The notes under the pieces: model-generated
The model's database searches: none
Seen by the model: the letters and a program-made list of their open reading frames with translations, nothing else
Told to the model about the DNA's origin: nothing
Part shown: positions 1-5,517 of the stretch, in pieces
Numbering within the stretch: position 1 is the first letter of the stretch
How the letters are laid out: the number at the start of each line of letters is the position of its first letter
Program-made: the position numbers and the translations under genes
Assembly: GCA_003696465.1 (NCBI GenBank)
Contig: RFHG01000568.1
Coordinates: forward strand, 1-6,355
Length of the DNA: 6,355 bases
Direction: 5' to 3'
Source of the DNA: Gammaproteobacteria bacterium
Lineage (GTDB): Bacteria > Pseudomonadota > Gammaproteobacteria > J044

Positions 1-40
1 ACCCGCGCAGCGGGCACGGGCCCGGGGTGCCCTTTCTTTG

Positions 41-72
41 CCCACTTTCTTTGGGCAAGCAAAGAAAGTGGG
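41..72. repeat. Perfect 13-bp inverted repeat (CTTTCTTTG-type intergenic palindrome)
   Basis: The arm CCCACTTTCTTTG (41-53) is exactly complementary to CAAAGAAAGTGGG (60-72), with the 6-base loop GGCAAG between them. The word CTTTCTTTG also occurs just upstream at 32-40, so the left arm is partly duplicated in direct orientation. From memory, palindromes built on this word are common between genes in pseudomonads, xanthomonads and other gammaproteobacteria, and are often mistranslated as tiny hypothetical proteins. Lying beyond the stop of mutM, it could end or stabilise the minus-strand transcript, but no clean T-run follows it on either strand, so a terminator role is a guess. Confidence 0.8.
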
Positions 73-96
73 GCGCGCTCGCGCAAGCGAGTGTGC
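73..96. other. 10-bp hairpin with GCAA (GNRA) tetraloop
   Basis: Bases 73-82 can pair with 87-96 over ten positions, two of them G-U wobbles when read on the plus strand, closing on the tetraloop GCAA (83-86), a member of the stable GNRA class. It directly abuts the 41-72 palindrome, so the two could form consecutive stem-loops. An AT-rich stretch (97-107) follows on the plus strand but is not a uridine run. Function is unknown. The G-U pairs become A-C mismatches on the minus strand, so the structure favours a plus-strand transcript. Confidence 0.5.
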
Positions 97-143
97 AATT
101 CAATTATCCTTGCCGAAGTGACCGCTGAATGTTCCGTACCCGA

Positions 144-170
144 AGCCTGGAGCCGGCGTGCTCCAAGGCT
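144..170. other. Bulged hairpin downstream of mutM, possible transcript-end structure
   Basis: AGCC plus TGGAGC (144-153) pairs with GCTCCA plus GGCT (160-170), giving ten base pairs around the loop CGGCGT with one unpaired A at 166. It sits about 85 bases past the mutM stop in the direction of transcription of the minus-strand operon. There is no U-tract after the stem on the minus strand, so it does not meet the usual intrinsic-terminator rule. It may instead protect a 3' end, or be incidental in GC-rich DNA. Confidence 0.35.
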
Positions 171-254
171 CAGGAGTGCTTGGGCTCCGGATGAACAGTC
201 TCAGGACCTTGTGCGGGCTGCAGGGTAGCTTCGACAAACGGTGGCCTACACCGT

Positions 255-1070
255 CTATCTCTGGCAGGCAGGGCAGTACCAGGTGCTGCGCTGGCCGAGG
301 ACGATGCGGCGGATGGGCGTGGCGCAGGCGGGGCAGGGGGCGTTCTCCCGGCCATAGACGTTCAGTTCCTGGGCGAAGTAGCCCGGCTGCCCGTCGGCTC
401 GGGTGAAGTCCTGCAGGGTGGTGCCGCCGGCCTCGATGGCGCGGCCGAGCACGGTGCGGATGGCCTCGGCCAGGCGCTGGAGGCGCTCGCGGGAGATGCG
501 CCCGGCGGCGCGGGCGGGATGGATGCCGGCGAGAAACAGGGCCTCGCTGGCGTAGATGTTGCCCACGCCCACCACCACATGGCTGTCCATGATGAGGTTT
601 TTGATCGCGGTACGCCGGCCCCGGGCCTTGCGGTACAGGTGTTCGCCGTCGAAATCGGGGCCGAGCGGCTCGGGTCCGAGAGAGGCGAGCAGGCGGTGGC
701 GCGAGGGCTCGCCGGTGGTCCACAGGGCTGCGCCAAAGCGGCGCGGGTCGGTGAGCCGCAGCATGCGATTGCCCTCGAAGCAGAGCTCGAGGTGATCGTG
801 CGGGCCGCGGGGGCTGTCGCAGTCGAGAATGCGCAGGCTGCCCGACATGCCCAGATGCAGGATCAGGGTGCCGCGCTCGAATTCGAGCAGCAGGTACTTG
901 GCCCGGCGCCGTATGCCCCGCAGCCGCTGGCCGACCAGGGGGGTGCCGATGGCGCGGGGGACAGGCCAGCGCAGGCGCCGGTTGTGGGCGCGTACCTCGG
1001 TGACCCGCCGCCCTTCCAGGTGGGGCGCGATACCGCGCCGGGTGGTCTCGACCTCGGGCAGTTCGGGCAT
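255..1070 (-). CDS. mutM: Bifunctional DNA-formamidopyrimidine glycosylase / AP lyase MutM (Fpg)
   Basis: MutM removes oxidised purines (8-oxoguanine, Fapy lesions) from DNA and nicks the abasic site in base-excision repair. The 271-residue product has the family length and all key parts. It starts MPELPEVETTRRG, where Pro2 (exposed after Met removal) is the Schiff-base nucleophile and Glu3 the acid. Lys58 lies in RRAKYL. Met75, Arg110 and Phe112 match the residues that fill the gap left by the flipped base. The helix-two-turn-helix region ends VGVGNIYASE (167-176). The C-terminal zinc finger is C-x2-C-x16-C-x2-C (Cys246, 249, 266, 269). The start at 1070 is fixed by the family N-terminus and by GAGGTG (1079-1084) eight bases upstream; a GTG three codons earlier lies inside that site. 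The start shares one base (TGATG) with the stop of the MipA-like gene, so mutM is the last gene of this operon. Confidence 0.97.
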   Translation of the reverse strand: MPELPEVETTRRGIAPHLEGRRVTEVRAHNRRLRWPVPRAIGTPLVGQRLRGIRRRAKYLLLEFERGTLILHLGMSGSLRILDCDSPRGPHDHLELCFEGNRMLRLTDPRRFGAALWTTGEPSRHRLLASLGPEPLGPDFDGEHLYRKARGRRTAIKNLIMDSHVVVGVGNIYASEALFLAGIHPARAAGRISRERLQRLAEAIRTVLGRAIEAGGTTLQDFTRADGQPGYFAQELNVYGRENAPCPACATPIRRIVLGQRSTWYCPACQR

Positions 1071-1912
1071 CAGCGCCACACCTCGGTGCGCCCCACGCTG
1101 CGGGACGAACGGGCAAACATCCAGGACAGGCCGAAGCCGGCCTGCAGGCTGTCGTCGCGTTCAACCAGCGGGCTGTCGGCGAAGGCGACGCCAGCAAGCC
1201 GGTCGTAGCGCAGGAAGGCGCCGAACCACCAGCGCGGGCTGCGGCGGGTGAGCGAGAGCATGAGGGTGGTGCCGCTGTAGCCGCCTCCCGGGTCGCAGGC
1301 GGGGCGTTCCGGGGTGGCATCAGCCGGGTTCACCCGATAGAAATAGTCGTGCCAGGCATTGCTGCCGAACAGCGGGCCGATGCTCGCGCCATACTCCCAG
1401 GCACCATACCGCTGCGGGGTGTCGATGGCCAGATTGGGCCAGAATACCGAGCCGATGCCGCGCACCTGACGCAGGTCGGTGGCCAGTACGCCACGAACCG
1501 GCAGGCGCAGGCGCAGGCGCCAGTCGGCATCCCGGTGCAGGGTGAGATTGAGCGAAGGACCGATCTCGAGTGTCGGGTCGAGGTCGGCCATGCCGGCGCG
1601 GGCCGAATCACCATCGGAAGCCGCCGGCACGCTGCCATTGAGACTGAGCGTGAGCTGCAGGCGGCTGTCCTCGTGAAAGATGCCGCGCAGTCCCTCGCGA
1701 TCGATACGCAGTCGCTCGCCACGGTAGATGAACAGGGGCAGGGGCAGCAGCCACTGCTGGCGCTGTTCGGAACCGCGGTAGTCGGGCGTGTCGAGCCCGG
1801 CCAGTCCGATGCCCGCCTCCCACAGCGGCAGCTCCCCGGCCCGGACGGTCGTCATGGCGCCGAGCATGAGGACAGCGAGCAGGCCGGCAGTCAGTCCTTG
1901 CAGCCGGTCCAT
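1070..1912 (-). CDS. MipA/OmpV family outer-membrane protein
   Basis: The 280-residue product has a signal peptide (about 1-25: charged start, hydrophobic LLAVLMLGAM core, VRA cleavage site before GELP). The rest alternates short beta-type stretches typical of a MipA/OmpV barrel. Family landmarks are YRGSEQ (45-50), GMADLDPTLEIGPSL (107-121), the DYFYRV stretch (189-194) followed by a GGGYSG turn, and DSPLVERDDS (246-255). Known members include E. coli MipA, which links murein synthases and hydrolases, and Vibrio OmpV; their roles differ, so the function here is open. The barrel-like end (AGFGLSWMF, to Phe266) is followed by 14 polar, basic residues, unusual for a protein whose final strand normally ends the chain. 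The start overlaps the chorismatase gene by 22 bases, with GAGGG (1916-1920) just upstream. Placement in a pigment operon suggests an envelope role tied to the aryl polyene, but this is inference. Confidence 0.85.
   Translation of the reverse strand: MDRLQGLTAGLLAVLMLGAMTTVRAGELPLWEAGIGLAGLDTPDYRGSEQRQQWLLPLPLFIYRGERLRIDREGLRGIFHEDSRLQLTLSLNGSVPAASDGDSARAGMADLDPTLEIGPSLNLTLHRDADWRLRLRLPVRGVLATDLRQVRGIGSVFWPNLAIDTPQRYGAWEYGASIGPLFGSNAWHDYFYRVNPADATPERPACDPGGGYSGTTLMLSLTRRSPRWWFGAFLRYDRLAGVAFADSPLVERDDSLQAGFGLSWMFARSSRSVGRTEVWR
1079..1084 (-). promoter_or_regulatory. Shine-Dalgarno sequence of mutM
   Basis: GAGGTG on the minus strand, eight bases before the ATG at 1070, lies inside the last codons of the MipA-like gene. 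It settles the mutM start in favour of the ATG giving the family-standard N-terminus, because the in-frame upstream GTG at 1079-1077 overlaps the site itself. It also shows that mutM can recruit ribosomes directly as well as through coupling at the TGATG junction. Confidence 0.7.
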
Positions 1913-2886
1913 GAACCCTCGATCTCGAGCAGCAGGTCGGAACGGCAGATGTCGCCATGGAGGATCACCCGGGGCAGACTGTCCGGCAGGCGGGCGTGCA
2001 GCAGCGCCTCGAGCCGCGGCGCATCTTCCGCATGCCGGAGGTAGATGCGCAAGCCATCGAGTGCCTCCGGTCCACCAAGTGGCAGGTCATGCTCGCCGCG
2101 GGCGACATCGATCAGGCTGCGGATGTTGGTGAGTGTCTCGTCGAGCTGGGCCTCCAGGTCGCCGGCATGGCGGGTTTCGTGGCCGACGATGCTGGCGGTG
2201 CCGGAGATGAACAGCTGGCGGTGCCCGTCCGGCCAGGGCATCAGCGTGGCGCGGGAGAAGGTCGGGCTGCGCGGACCGTATTGCTGGGGATAACAATAGG
2301 CGCTGACCTGGCGCGGGTTCTCGATCTGGATGCCCGGGCTGCGGGCGGCGAGGAAGTGGATCAGCAGGCCGTCACCATGGCTGCCGATGGCAGTGGCCGC
2401 CGGCAGGCGGGTCTCGTCCAGATCCCACTGCACCAGGGCGTCGTGGCGGCCGCGGCAGAAGGCACGGTAGCGTTCCAGTCCGTTCTCTTCCTCGTTGATG
2501 CGGGGAAAGAAGTGCCAGATCCGCAGCAGGTGTCCGAAGCCGGTCCCGGACAGGGCATCGCGAATGGCCCCGTAGGCTGCCCGCGTGGCCTGTTCGATGC
2601 CGCCATGCCGTGCCTCGTCATACCACAGGCAGCCATGCAGCAGTTGCTCGTTCGCCTCGCAACAGAGTCCCTGTTCGCGACGCAGCGGGTGCATCGGCTG
2701 TTCCGCCAGCCAGACTTCCACGGCCTTGTCCCGGCCCAGGGGTGGCAGCGGCAGGGTAAGCCGGCGGCAGTCCTCGCTGTGCCATCCGCGGCTATCGAAG
2801 CCGATGGCCATGCACAGCCGCGGATCCTCCTGCAGGCGGGCAGCCGCGTCGGGGGGCAGCAGTTGCATGCAGACGGGTGCAGACAT
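1891..2886 (-). CDS. Chorismatase (XanB2/FkbO/Hyg5 family; often annotated pteridine-dependent deoxygenase-like)
   Basis: Chorismatases remove pyruvate from chorismate. XanB2-type members give 3- and 4-hydroxybenzoate for xanthomonadin, Hyg5 gives 3-hydroxybenzoate, and FkbO gives a dihydroxycyclohexadiene acid. The 331-residue product has the family length and signatures: RIWHFFPRIN (122-131) followed by LERYRAFCRGR (137-147), CYPQQYGPRSPTFSRA (198-213), ISGTASIVGHE (227-237), and a C-terminal GDICRSDLLLEIEG (311-324) whose glutamate lies in the region of the family's catalytic Glu. It is cytosolic, with no signal peptide. The ATG at 2886 shares one base with the halogenase stop (TGATG) and has GGAG (2892-2895) five bases upstream. 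The next gene overlaps its end by 22 bases. Gene context (carrier protein, AMP-ligase) points to hydroxybenzoate supply for an aryl polyene. I cannot tell 3- from 4-hydroxybenzoate production by reading. Confidence 0.9.
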   Translation of the reverse strand: MSAPVCMQLLPPDAAARLQEDPRLCMAIGFDSRGWHSEDCRRLTLPLPPLGRDKAVEVWLAEQPMHPLRREQGLCCEANEQLLHGCLWYDEARHGGIEQATRAAYGAIRDALSGTGFGHLLRIWHFFPRINEEENGLERYRAFCRGRHDALVQWDLDETRLPAATAIGSHGDGLLIHFLAARSPGIQIENPRQVSAYCYPQQYGPRSPTFSRATLMPWPDGHRQLFISGTASIVGHETRHAGDLEAQLDETLTNIRSLIDVARGEHDLPLGGPEALDGLRIYLRHAEDAPRLEALLHARLPDSLPRVILHGDICRSDLLLEIEGSWTGCKD

Positions 2887-4250
2887 CAGTGCTCCGGCTG
2901 ATCCTGTGGCGTGGTACCGCCGGTGAAGCGGATCCATGCCTGACGCCGCATGCGCACCCAGCGTGGCAGGGCACCGGGCAGGTTGGCGATGAAGGTGGCG
3001 TAATAGATCGCCTTGAACAGGCGCAGCGGCCCGTGGATCGGGGTGTCGCGGAAGACGTCGCCGGCCAGCAGCGAGATGATGGCCTCCTTCATGCGGAAGT
3101 CGTTTCGCGGGGCCATGAACAGGCGTCGCATGGGCAGGCTGTTGAAGCGGTGGATCAGCCAGGAGAATGTCCGCAGTCCGCGCAGCACGTGCCGGCGATG
3201 GGCGCGCAGCAGGGCATCGCGGTGCTCCGGCCGGGCGAGACAGGCATCGACAGTCTCGGCAGCCTTGAAGGCGCCGCTCATGGCCAGGTGCACGCCACTG
3301 GAGAACACCGGATCGATGAAGGCATAGCTGTCGCCGACCAGCAGCCAGTTCTCGCCCCCTGGGCCGTACATCCGGGAGGCCTCGTAGCTGAAGTTGCCGG
3401 TGGCACGGGCCTCGCCCACGAGTCGCGCACCCTCCATGCGGGCCTGGACTTCCGGCTGCAGGGCAATGGTGCGCCACAGGAATTCTTCTACCGGGCAGTC
3501 GCGCTGGCGCAGATATTCCGGATAGCAGACCGCGCCGACGCTCATGATGCCGTCGCGCAGCGGAATCAGCCAGAACCAGCCGTGGTCGAACCAGTAGATC
3601 GAAATGTTGCCCTCGTCGCGGCCGGGCCGGCGCTCGACCCCTTCGAAGTGACCGAAGATGGCGGCGCTGGCATGCTTGCGGCTGCGCTTGCGGATGCCCA
3701 GCCGGCGCGGAAGGAAACCGTCGCGGCCGGTGGCATCGACCAGCCAGCGGGCATGCCACTGATGGCGATTGCCCTGCTCGTCGGTGGCAGTGGCAAGGGC
3801 CGAACCATCCTCGAGAAAATCCACTTCGCGCAGGCGCATGCCCTCGTGGGCGCTGACCCCATCCTGCTTGCGGGCATGCTCGAACAGCAGGCCGTCGAAT
3901 TCCGATCGGCGTACCTCCCACGCATGGGGATAGCCCTTGTCCATGGCCTCGGCAAAATAGAAGGTGAGCCGTTCGCCGGTGTGATCCGGATGGTTGAACT
4001 CGGCGCCGTACTTGACCAGTCCGATCTCGTCCACCTGCGCGCGTACACCCAGTTCCTCGAGCAGGGGCAGGGTCATCGGCAACAGCGATTCGCCAATGTG
4101 AAAACGGGGATGGTGGTCGCGTTCCAGCAGGGTCACGGAGCGGCCCCGGCGTGCCAGTAGGGTGGCCAGGGTGCTGCCGGCAGGGCCGCCACCCACGACC
4201 AGAACATCGCATGAAGGGGTGTCTTTGGGCTGGGAGTCCTTGTGGTCCAT
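2886..4250 (-). CDS. FAD-dependent oxidoreductase of the flavin-dependent halogenase type
   Basis: This 454-residue enzyme opens with a Rossmann FAD site (DVLVVGGGPAGS; glycines 20, 22, 25) and carries the second FAD signature around GDSYAF (306-311) and DATGRDG (172-178). It also has marks specific to flavin-dependent halogenases: WFWLIP (225-230, the W-x-W-x-I-P motif), F-x-x-P-x-x-S-x-G (FIDPVFSSG, 311-319), GESLLP (53-58), and a lysine in VKYGAEF (Lys80) where phenol halogenases have their catalytic lysine. Such enzymes need reduced FAD from a partner reductase, which is not in the window. Xanthomonadins are brominated, so halogenation of the aryl head is a reasonable role. A hydroxylase is the alternative. 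The start at 4250 leaves 14 residues before the FAD strand and has a weak GGA upstream. An in-frame ATG at 4307 would add 19 residues without a visible ribosome site. It is first in the minus-strand operon and overlaps the chorismatase start by one base. Confidence 0.85.
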   Translation of the reverse strand: MDHKDSQPKDTPSCDVLVVGGGPAGSTLATLLARRGRSVTLLERDHHPRFHIGESLLPMTLPLLEELGVRAQVDEIGLVKYGAEFNHPDHTGERLTFYFAEAMDKGYPHAWEVRRSEFDGLLFEHARKQDGVSAHEGMRLREVDFLEDGSALATATDEQGNRHQWHARWLVDATGRDGFLPRRLGIRKRSRKHASAAIFGHFEGVERRPGRDEGNISIYWFDHGWFWLIPLRDGIMSVGAVCYPEYLRQRDCPVEEFLWRTIALQPEVQARMEGARLVGEARATGNFSYEASRMYGPGGENWLLVGDSYAFIDPVFSSGVHLAMSGAFKAAETVDACLARPEHRDALLRAHRRHVLRGLRTFSWLIHRFNSLPMRRLFMAPRNDFRMKEAIISLLAGDVFRDTPIHGPLRLFKAIYYATFIANLPGALPRWVRMRRQAWIRFTGGTTPQDQPEH

Positions 4251-4365
4251 CGTTTCCGGGTGCTCGTTTGTGGAATGCCTGGTCGGTCCCTGCGGGGTCA
4301 GTCCCATTGTTGCGGGACGCCACGTCGTGATCGACCGATGGGTGCCGCAGCATGTCAGGGCGAGG

Positions 4366-4395
4366 ATTATCCCACAGCTTGGCGCAGGCGGCTAA
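4366..4395 (-). promoter_or_regulatory. Candidate sigma-70 promoter for the minus-strand operon
   Basis: Read on the minus strand, GATAAT (4371-4366) is one base from the TATAAT consensus. It is preceded by TTAGCC (4395-4390), a weak three-of-six -35 match at 18-bp spacing. Transcription would start near 4359 and leave a leader of about 110 bases before the ATG at 4250, which would also include the alternative ATG at 4307. The AT content of the -10 stands out in very GC-rich surroundings. Confidence 0.4.
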
Positions 4396-4418
4396 GTGCG
4401 GGTGAGCCGCAGCGAGGG

Positions 4419-4424
4419 TACAAT
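4419..4424 (+). promoter_or_regulatory. Candidate -10 element for the plus-strand operon
   Basis: TACAAT (one mismatch to TATAAT) lies 38 bases before the methyltransferase ATG and would give a leader of roughly 30 bases carrying the ribosome site. No convincing -35 hexamer is found at 16-19 bp spacing, so it may need an activator, or may not be the real promoter. Confidence 0.4.
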
Positions 4425-4449
4425 AGGAGCTTCGGTCCCGACGGGACGC

Positions 4450-4454
4450 GGGGA
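4450..4454 (+). promoter_or_regulatory. Shine-Dalgarno-like site of the methyltransferase gene
   Basis: GGGGA lies eight bases before the ATG at 4463 and supports that start. It immediately follows the small GTCCC/GGGAC hairpin (4435-4447), so leader folding could affect access to it; this is inference. Confidence 0.5.
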
Positions 4455-4462
4455 TCAGACCC

Positions 4463-5257
4463 ATGACGGAAAAAGAAACCTATCGCCTGCCACCGCATCC
4501 GGTCCTGCGGGAATACTATCCGGATGAGGACACGCGACGCAGGAAGGTCCGTGCCCTGTTCGACGCCAGCGGTGCGCACTACGACTGGATCAATTCGGTC
4601 ATGAGCCTGCGTACCGGCGAGCGCTATCGCGCAGAGGCCCTCGAGCGCGCCGGGCTGCAGGCGGGCGACAAGGTGGTCGATGTCGGCTGCGGCACCGGTG
4701 TGCTGGCGCAGAAGGCGGCCGAGATCGCCGGCCCGGAAGGTTGCGTGATCGGCGTCGATCCGAGTCCGGGCATGCTGGCCGAGGCACGGCGGCGCGGTGT
4801 CACCGTGGTGGTCGGGCGTGGCGAGCAACTGCCGCTGGCCGATGGCAGTGCCGACTTTCTCAGCATGGGTTATGCCCTGCGCCACGTGGCCGATCTGATA
4901 GAGACCTTTGCCGAGTATCGCCGGGTGCTGCGCCCCGGCGGGCGCCTGTTGCTGCTCGAGATCGCCCCACCGCGCTCCCGACTCGGACACTGGTTTCTGC
5001 GGCTGTACCTGAAGCGGATCGTTCCTGCCATTACCTGGCTGGGAACCCGCAATCCGCAGGCACGGCTGCTGATGAGCTACTACTGGGATACGGTCGAACA
5101 GTGCGTACCGCCGGAGGCCATCCTCGACGCCCTGCGCGAGGCAGGCTTCGAGGAGGTCAAGCGGCACGTGCTGTTCGGGATTTTTGGGGAATATACCGCG
5201 CGACGTCCCGAAGAGGAGCATCGGGATACGCGCACAACGGCCGGGGAGCCTGCATGA
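4463..5257 (+). CDS. UbiE/COQ5-like class I SAM-dependent methyltransferase
   Basis: The 264-residue cytosolic protein has the class I methyltransferase order: SAM motif I VVDVGCGTGVLA (71-82), the acidic residue ending strand 2 in GVDPSPGML (Asp99), a mid-region GRGEQLPLADGSADF (118-132), and the post-motif YRRVLRPGGRLLLLEI (152-167). The N-terminal RALFDASGAHYDWIN stretch (30-44) resembles the F-x-x-x-A-x-x-YD-x-x-N start of UbiE, the ubiquinone/menaquinone C-methyltransferase. However, the C-terminal part is not the usual UbiE one and the neighbours are not quinone genes. In aryl-polyene pathways a methyltransferase adds the ring methyl (E. coli type head: 4-hydroxy-3-methylphenyl) or an O-methyl (some xanthomonadins); C- versus O-methylation cannot be decided here. 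It is first in the plus-strand operon, and its TGA overlaps the carrier-protein ATG (ATGA). Confidence 0.85.
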   Translation: MTEKETYRLPPHPVLREYYPDEDTRRRKVRALFDASGAHYDWINSVMSLRTGERYRAEALERAGLQAGDKVVDVGCGTGVLAQKAAEIAGPEGCVIGVDPSPGMLAEARRRGVTVVVGRGEQLPLADGSADFLSMGYALRHVADLIETFAEYRRVLRPGGRLLLLEIAPPRSRLGHWFLRLYLKRIVPAITWLGTRNPQARLLMSYYWDTVEQCVPPEAILDALREAGFEEVKRHVLFGIFGEYTARRPEEEHRDTRTTAGEPA

Positions 5258-5517
5258 ACGATCTTGAACGCGAGGTTGCGGAACTGATCATCGAGACCCT
5301 GAACCTCGAGGACGTGACAGCGGACGACATTGATCCCGAGGCGCCACTGTTCCGCGAGGGGCTGGGCCTTGATTCCATCGATGCGCTGGAGCTGTCGCTG
5401 GCCATTTCCCAGCGCTATGGTTTCCAGATCAAGGCCGACGATGAACAGAATCGTCACATCTTCGCCTCGCTGCGGGCCCTGGCGGCCCATGTCGATGCCA
5501 GCCGACAGGACGGATGA
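5254..5517 (+). CDS. Acyl carrier protein of the aryl-polyene type
   Basis: The 87-residue acidic protein carries the phosphopantetheine attachment motif LGLDSIDALEL (37-47), with Ser41 as the modified residue, inside the four-helix carrier-protein pattern. The stretch DDEQNRHIFASLRALAAHV (62-80) resembles the last helix of aryl-polyene carrier proteins more than the fatty-acid AcpP. It would hold the activated aryl starter or the growing polyene as a thioester in the cytosol. A strong ribosome site GGGGAG (5243-5248) lies five bases before the ATG. Start and stop both sit in ATGA overlaps with the neighbours, giving tight translational coupling. Related clusters often have two adjacent carrier proteins; only one is present here. 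Confidence 0.92.
   Translation: MNDLEREVAELIIETLNLEDVTADDIDPEAPLFREGLGLDSIDALELSLAISQRYGFQIKADDEQNRHIFASLRALAAHVDASRQDG

Larger units (their letters stand above)
4251..4462. promoter_or_regulatory. Divergent intergenic region between the two pigment operons
   Basis: This 212-bp gap separates the halogenase-like gene (minus) from the methyltransferase gene (plus) and must hold the promoters of both operons. It contains -10-like elements for each direction within 60 bp of each other (4366-4371 minus, 4419-4424 plus). A short inverted repeat GTCCC-GAC-GGGAC (4435-4447) lies just before the methyltransferase ribosome site. The 8-mer TCGGTCCC occurs twice (4283-4290 and 4432-4439); this may be chance. 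I recognise no regulator site, riboswitch or small gene here. Confidence 0.65.

Noticed and set aside
158..406. Small plus-strand frame running from the left intergenic region into the mutM 3' end
   Set aside because: No ribosome site and no family pattern, and it overlaps the mutM zinc-finger codons on the other strand; best read as chance.
100..1320. Open frame of 406 codons on the minus strand across mutM and the end of the MipA-like gene
   Set aside because: Low-complexity Arg/Pro/Ala composition and full overlap with the well-supported mutM and MipA-like frames.
1349..2044. Plus-strand frame of 231 codons opposite the MipA-like gene
   Set aside because: Gln/Ala/Arg-rich translation without any motif, explained as the complement of the minus-strand gene.
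2877..4160. Long open frame (427 codons) on the plus strand opposite the halogenase-like gene
   Set aside because: It is the mirror of a GC-rich, strongly codon-biased gene. The translated product shows no recognisable domain, and the minus-strand protein has clear FAD and halogenase motifs.
4330..4462. Riboswitch or attenuator in the methyltransferase leader
   Set aside because: The predicted leader is only about 30 bases, with one 5-bp hairpin and no conserved riboswitch core or leader peptide.
1891..4464. An open frame of 857 codons on the minus strand covering both the chorismatase and the halogenase-like gene
   Set aside because: Only the last 331 codons are a recognisable protein (chorismatase). 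The upstream part is the halogenase gene read in the wrong frame, rich in Arg, Pro, Ala and Gly with no family pattern. The TGATG junction and SD at 2886 mark the true start, so it is not a fusion.
4367..5221. Open frame of 284 codons on the minus strand opposite the methyltransferase
   Set aside because: Antisense shadow of a gene with clear SAM motifs; it would also run through the divergent promoter region.
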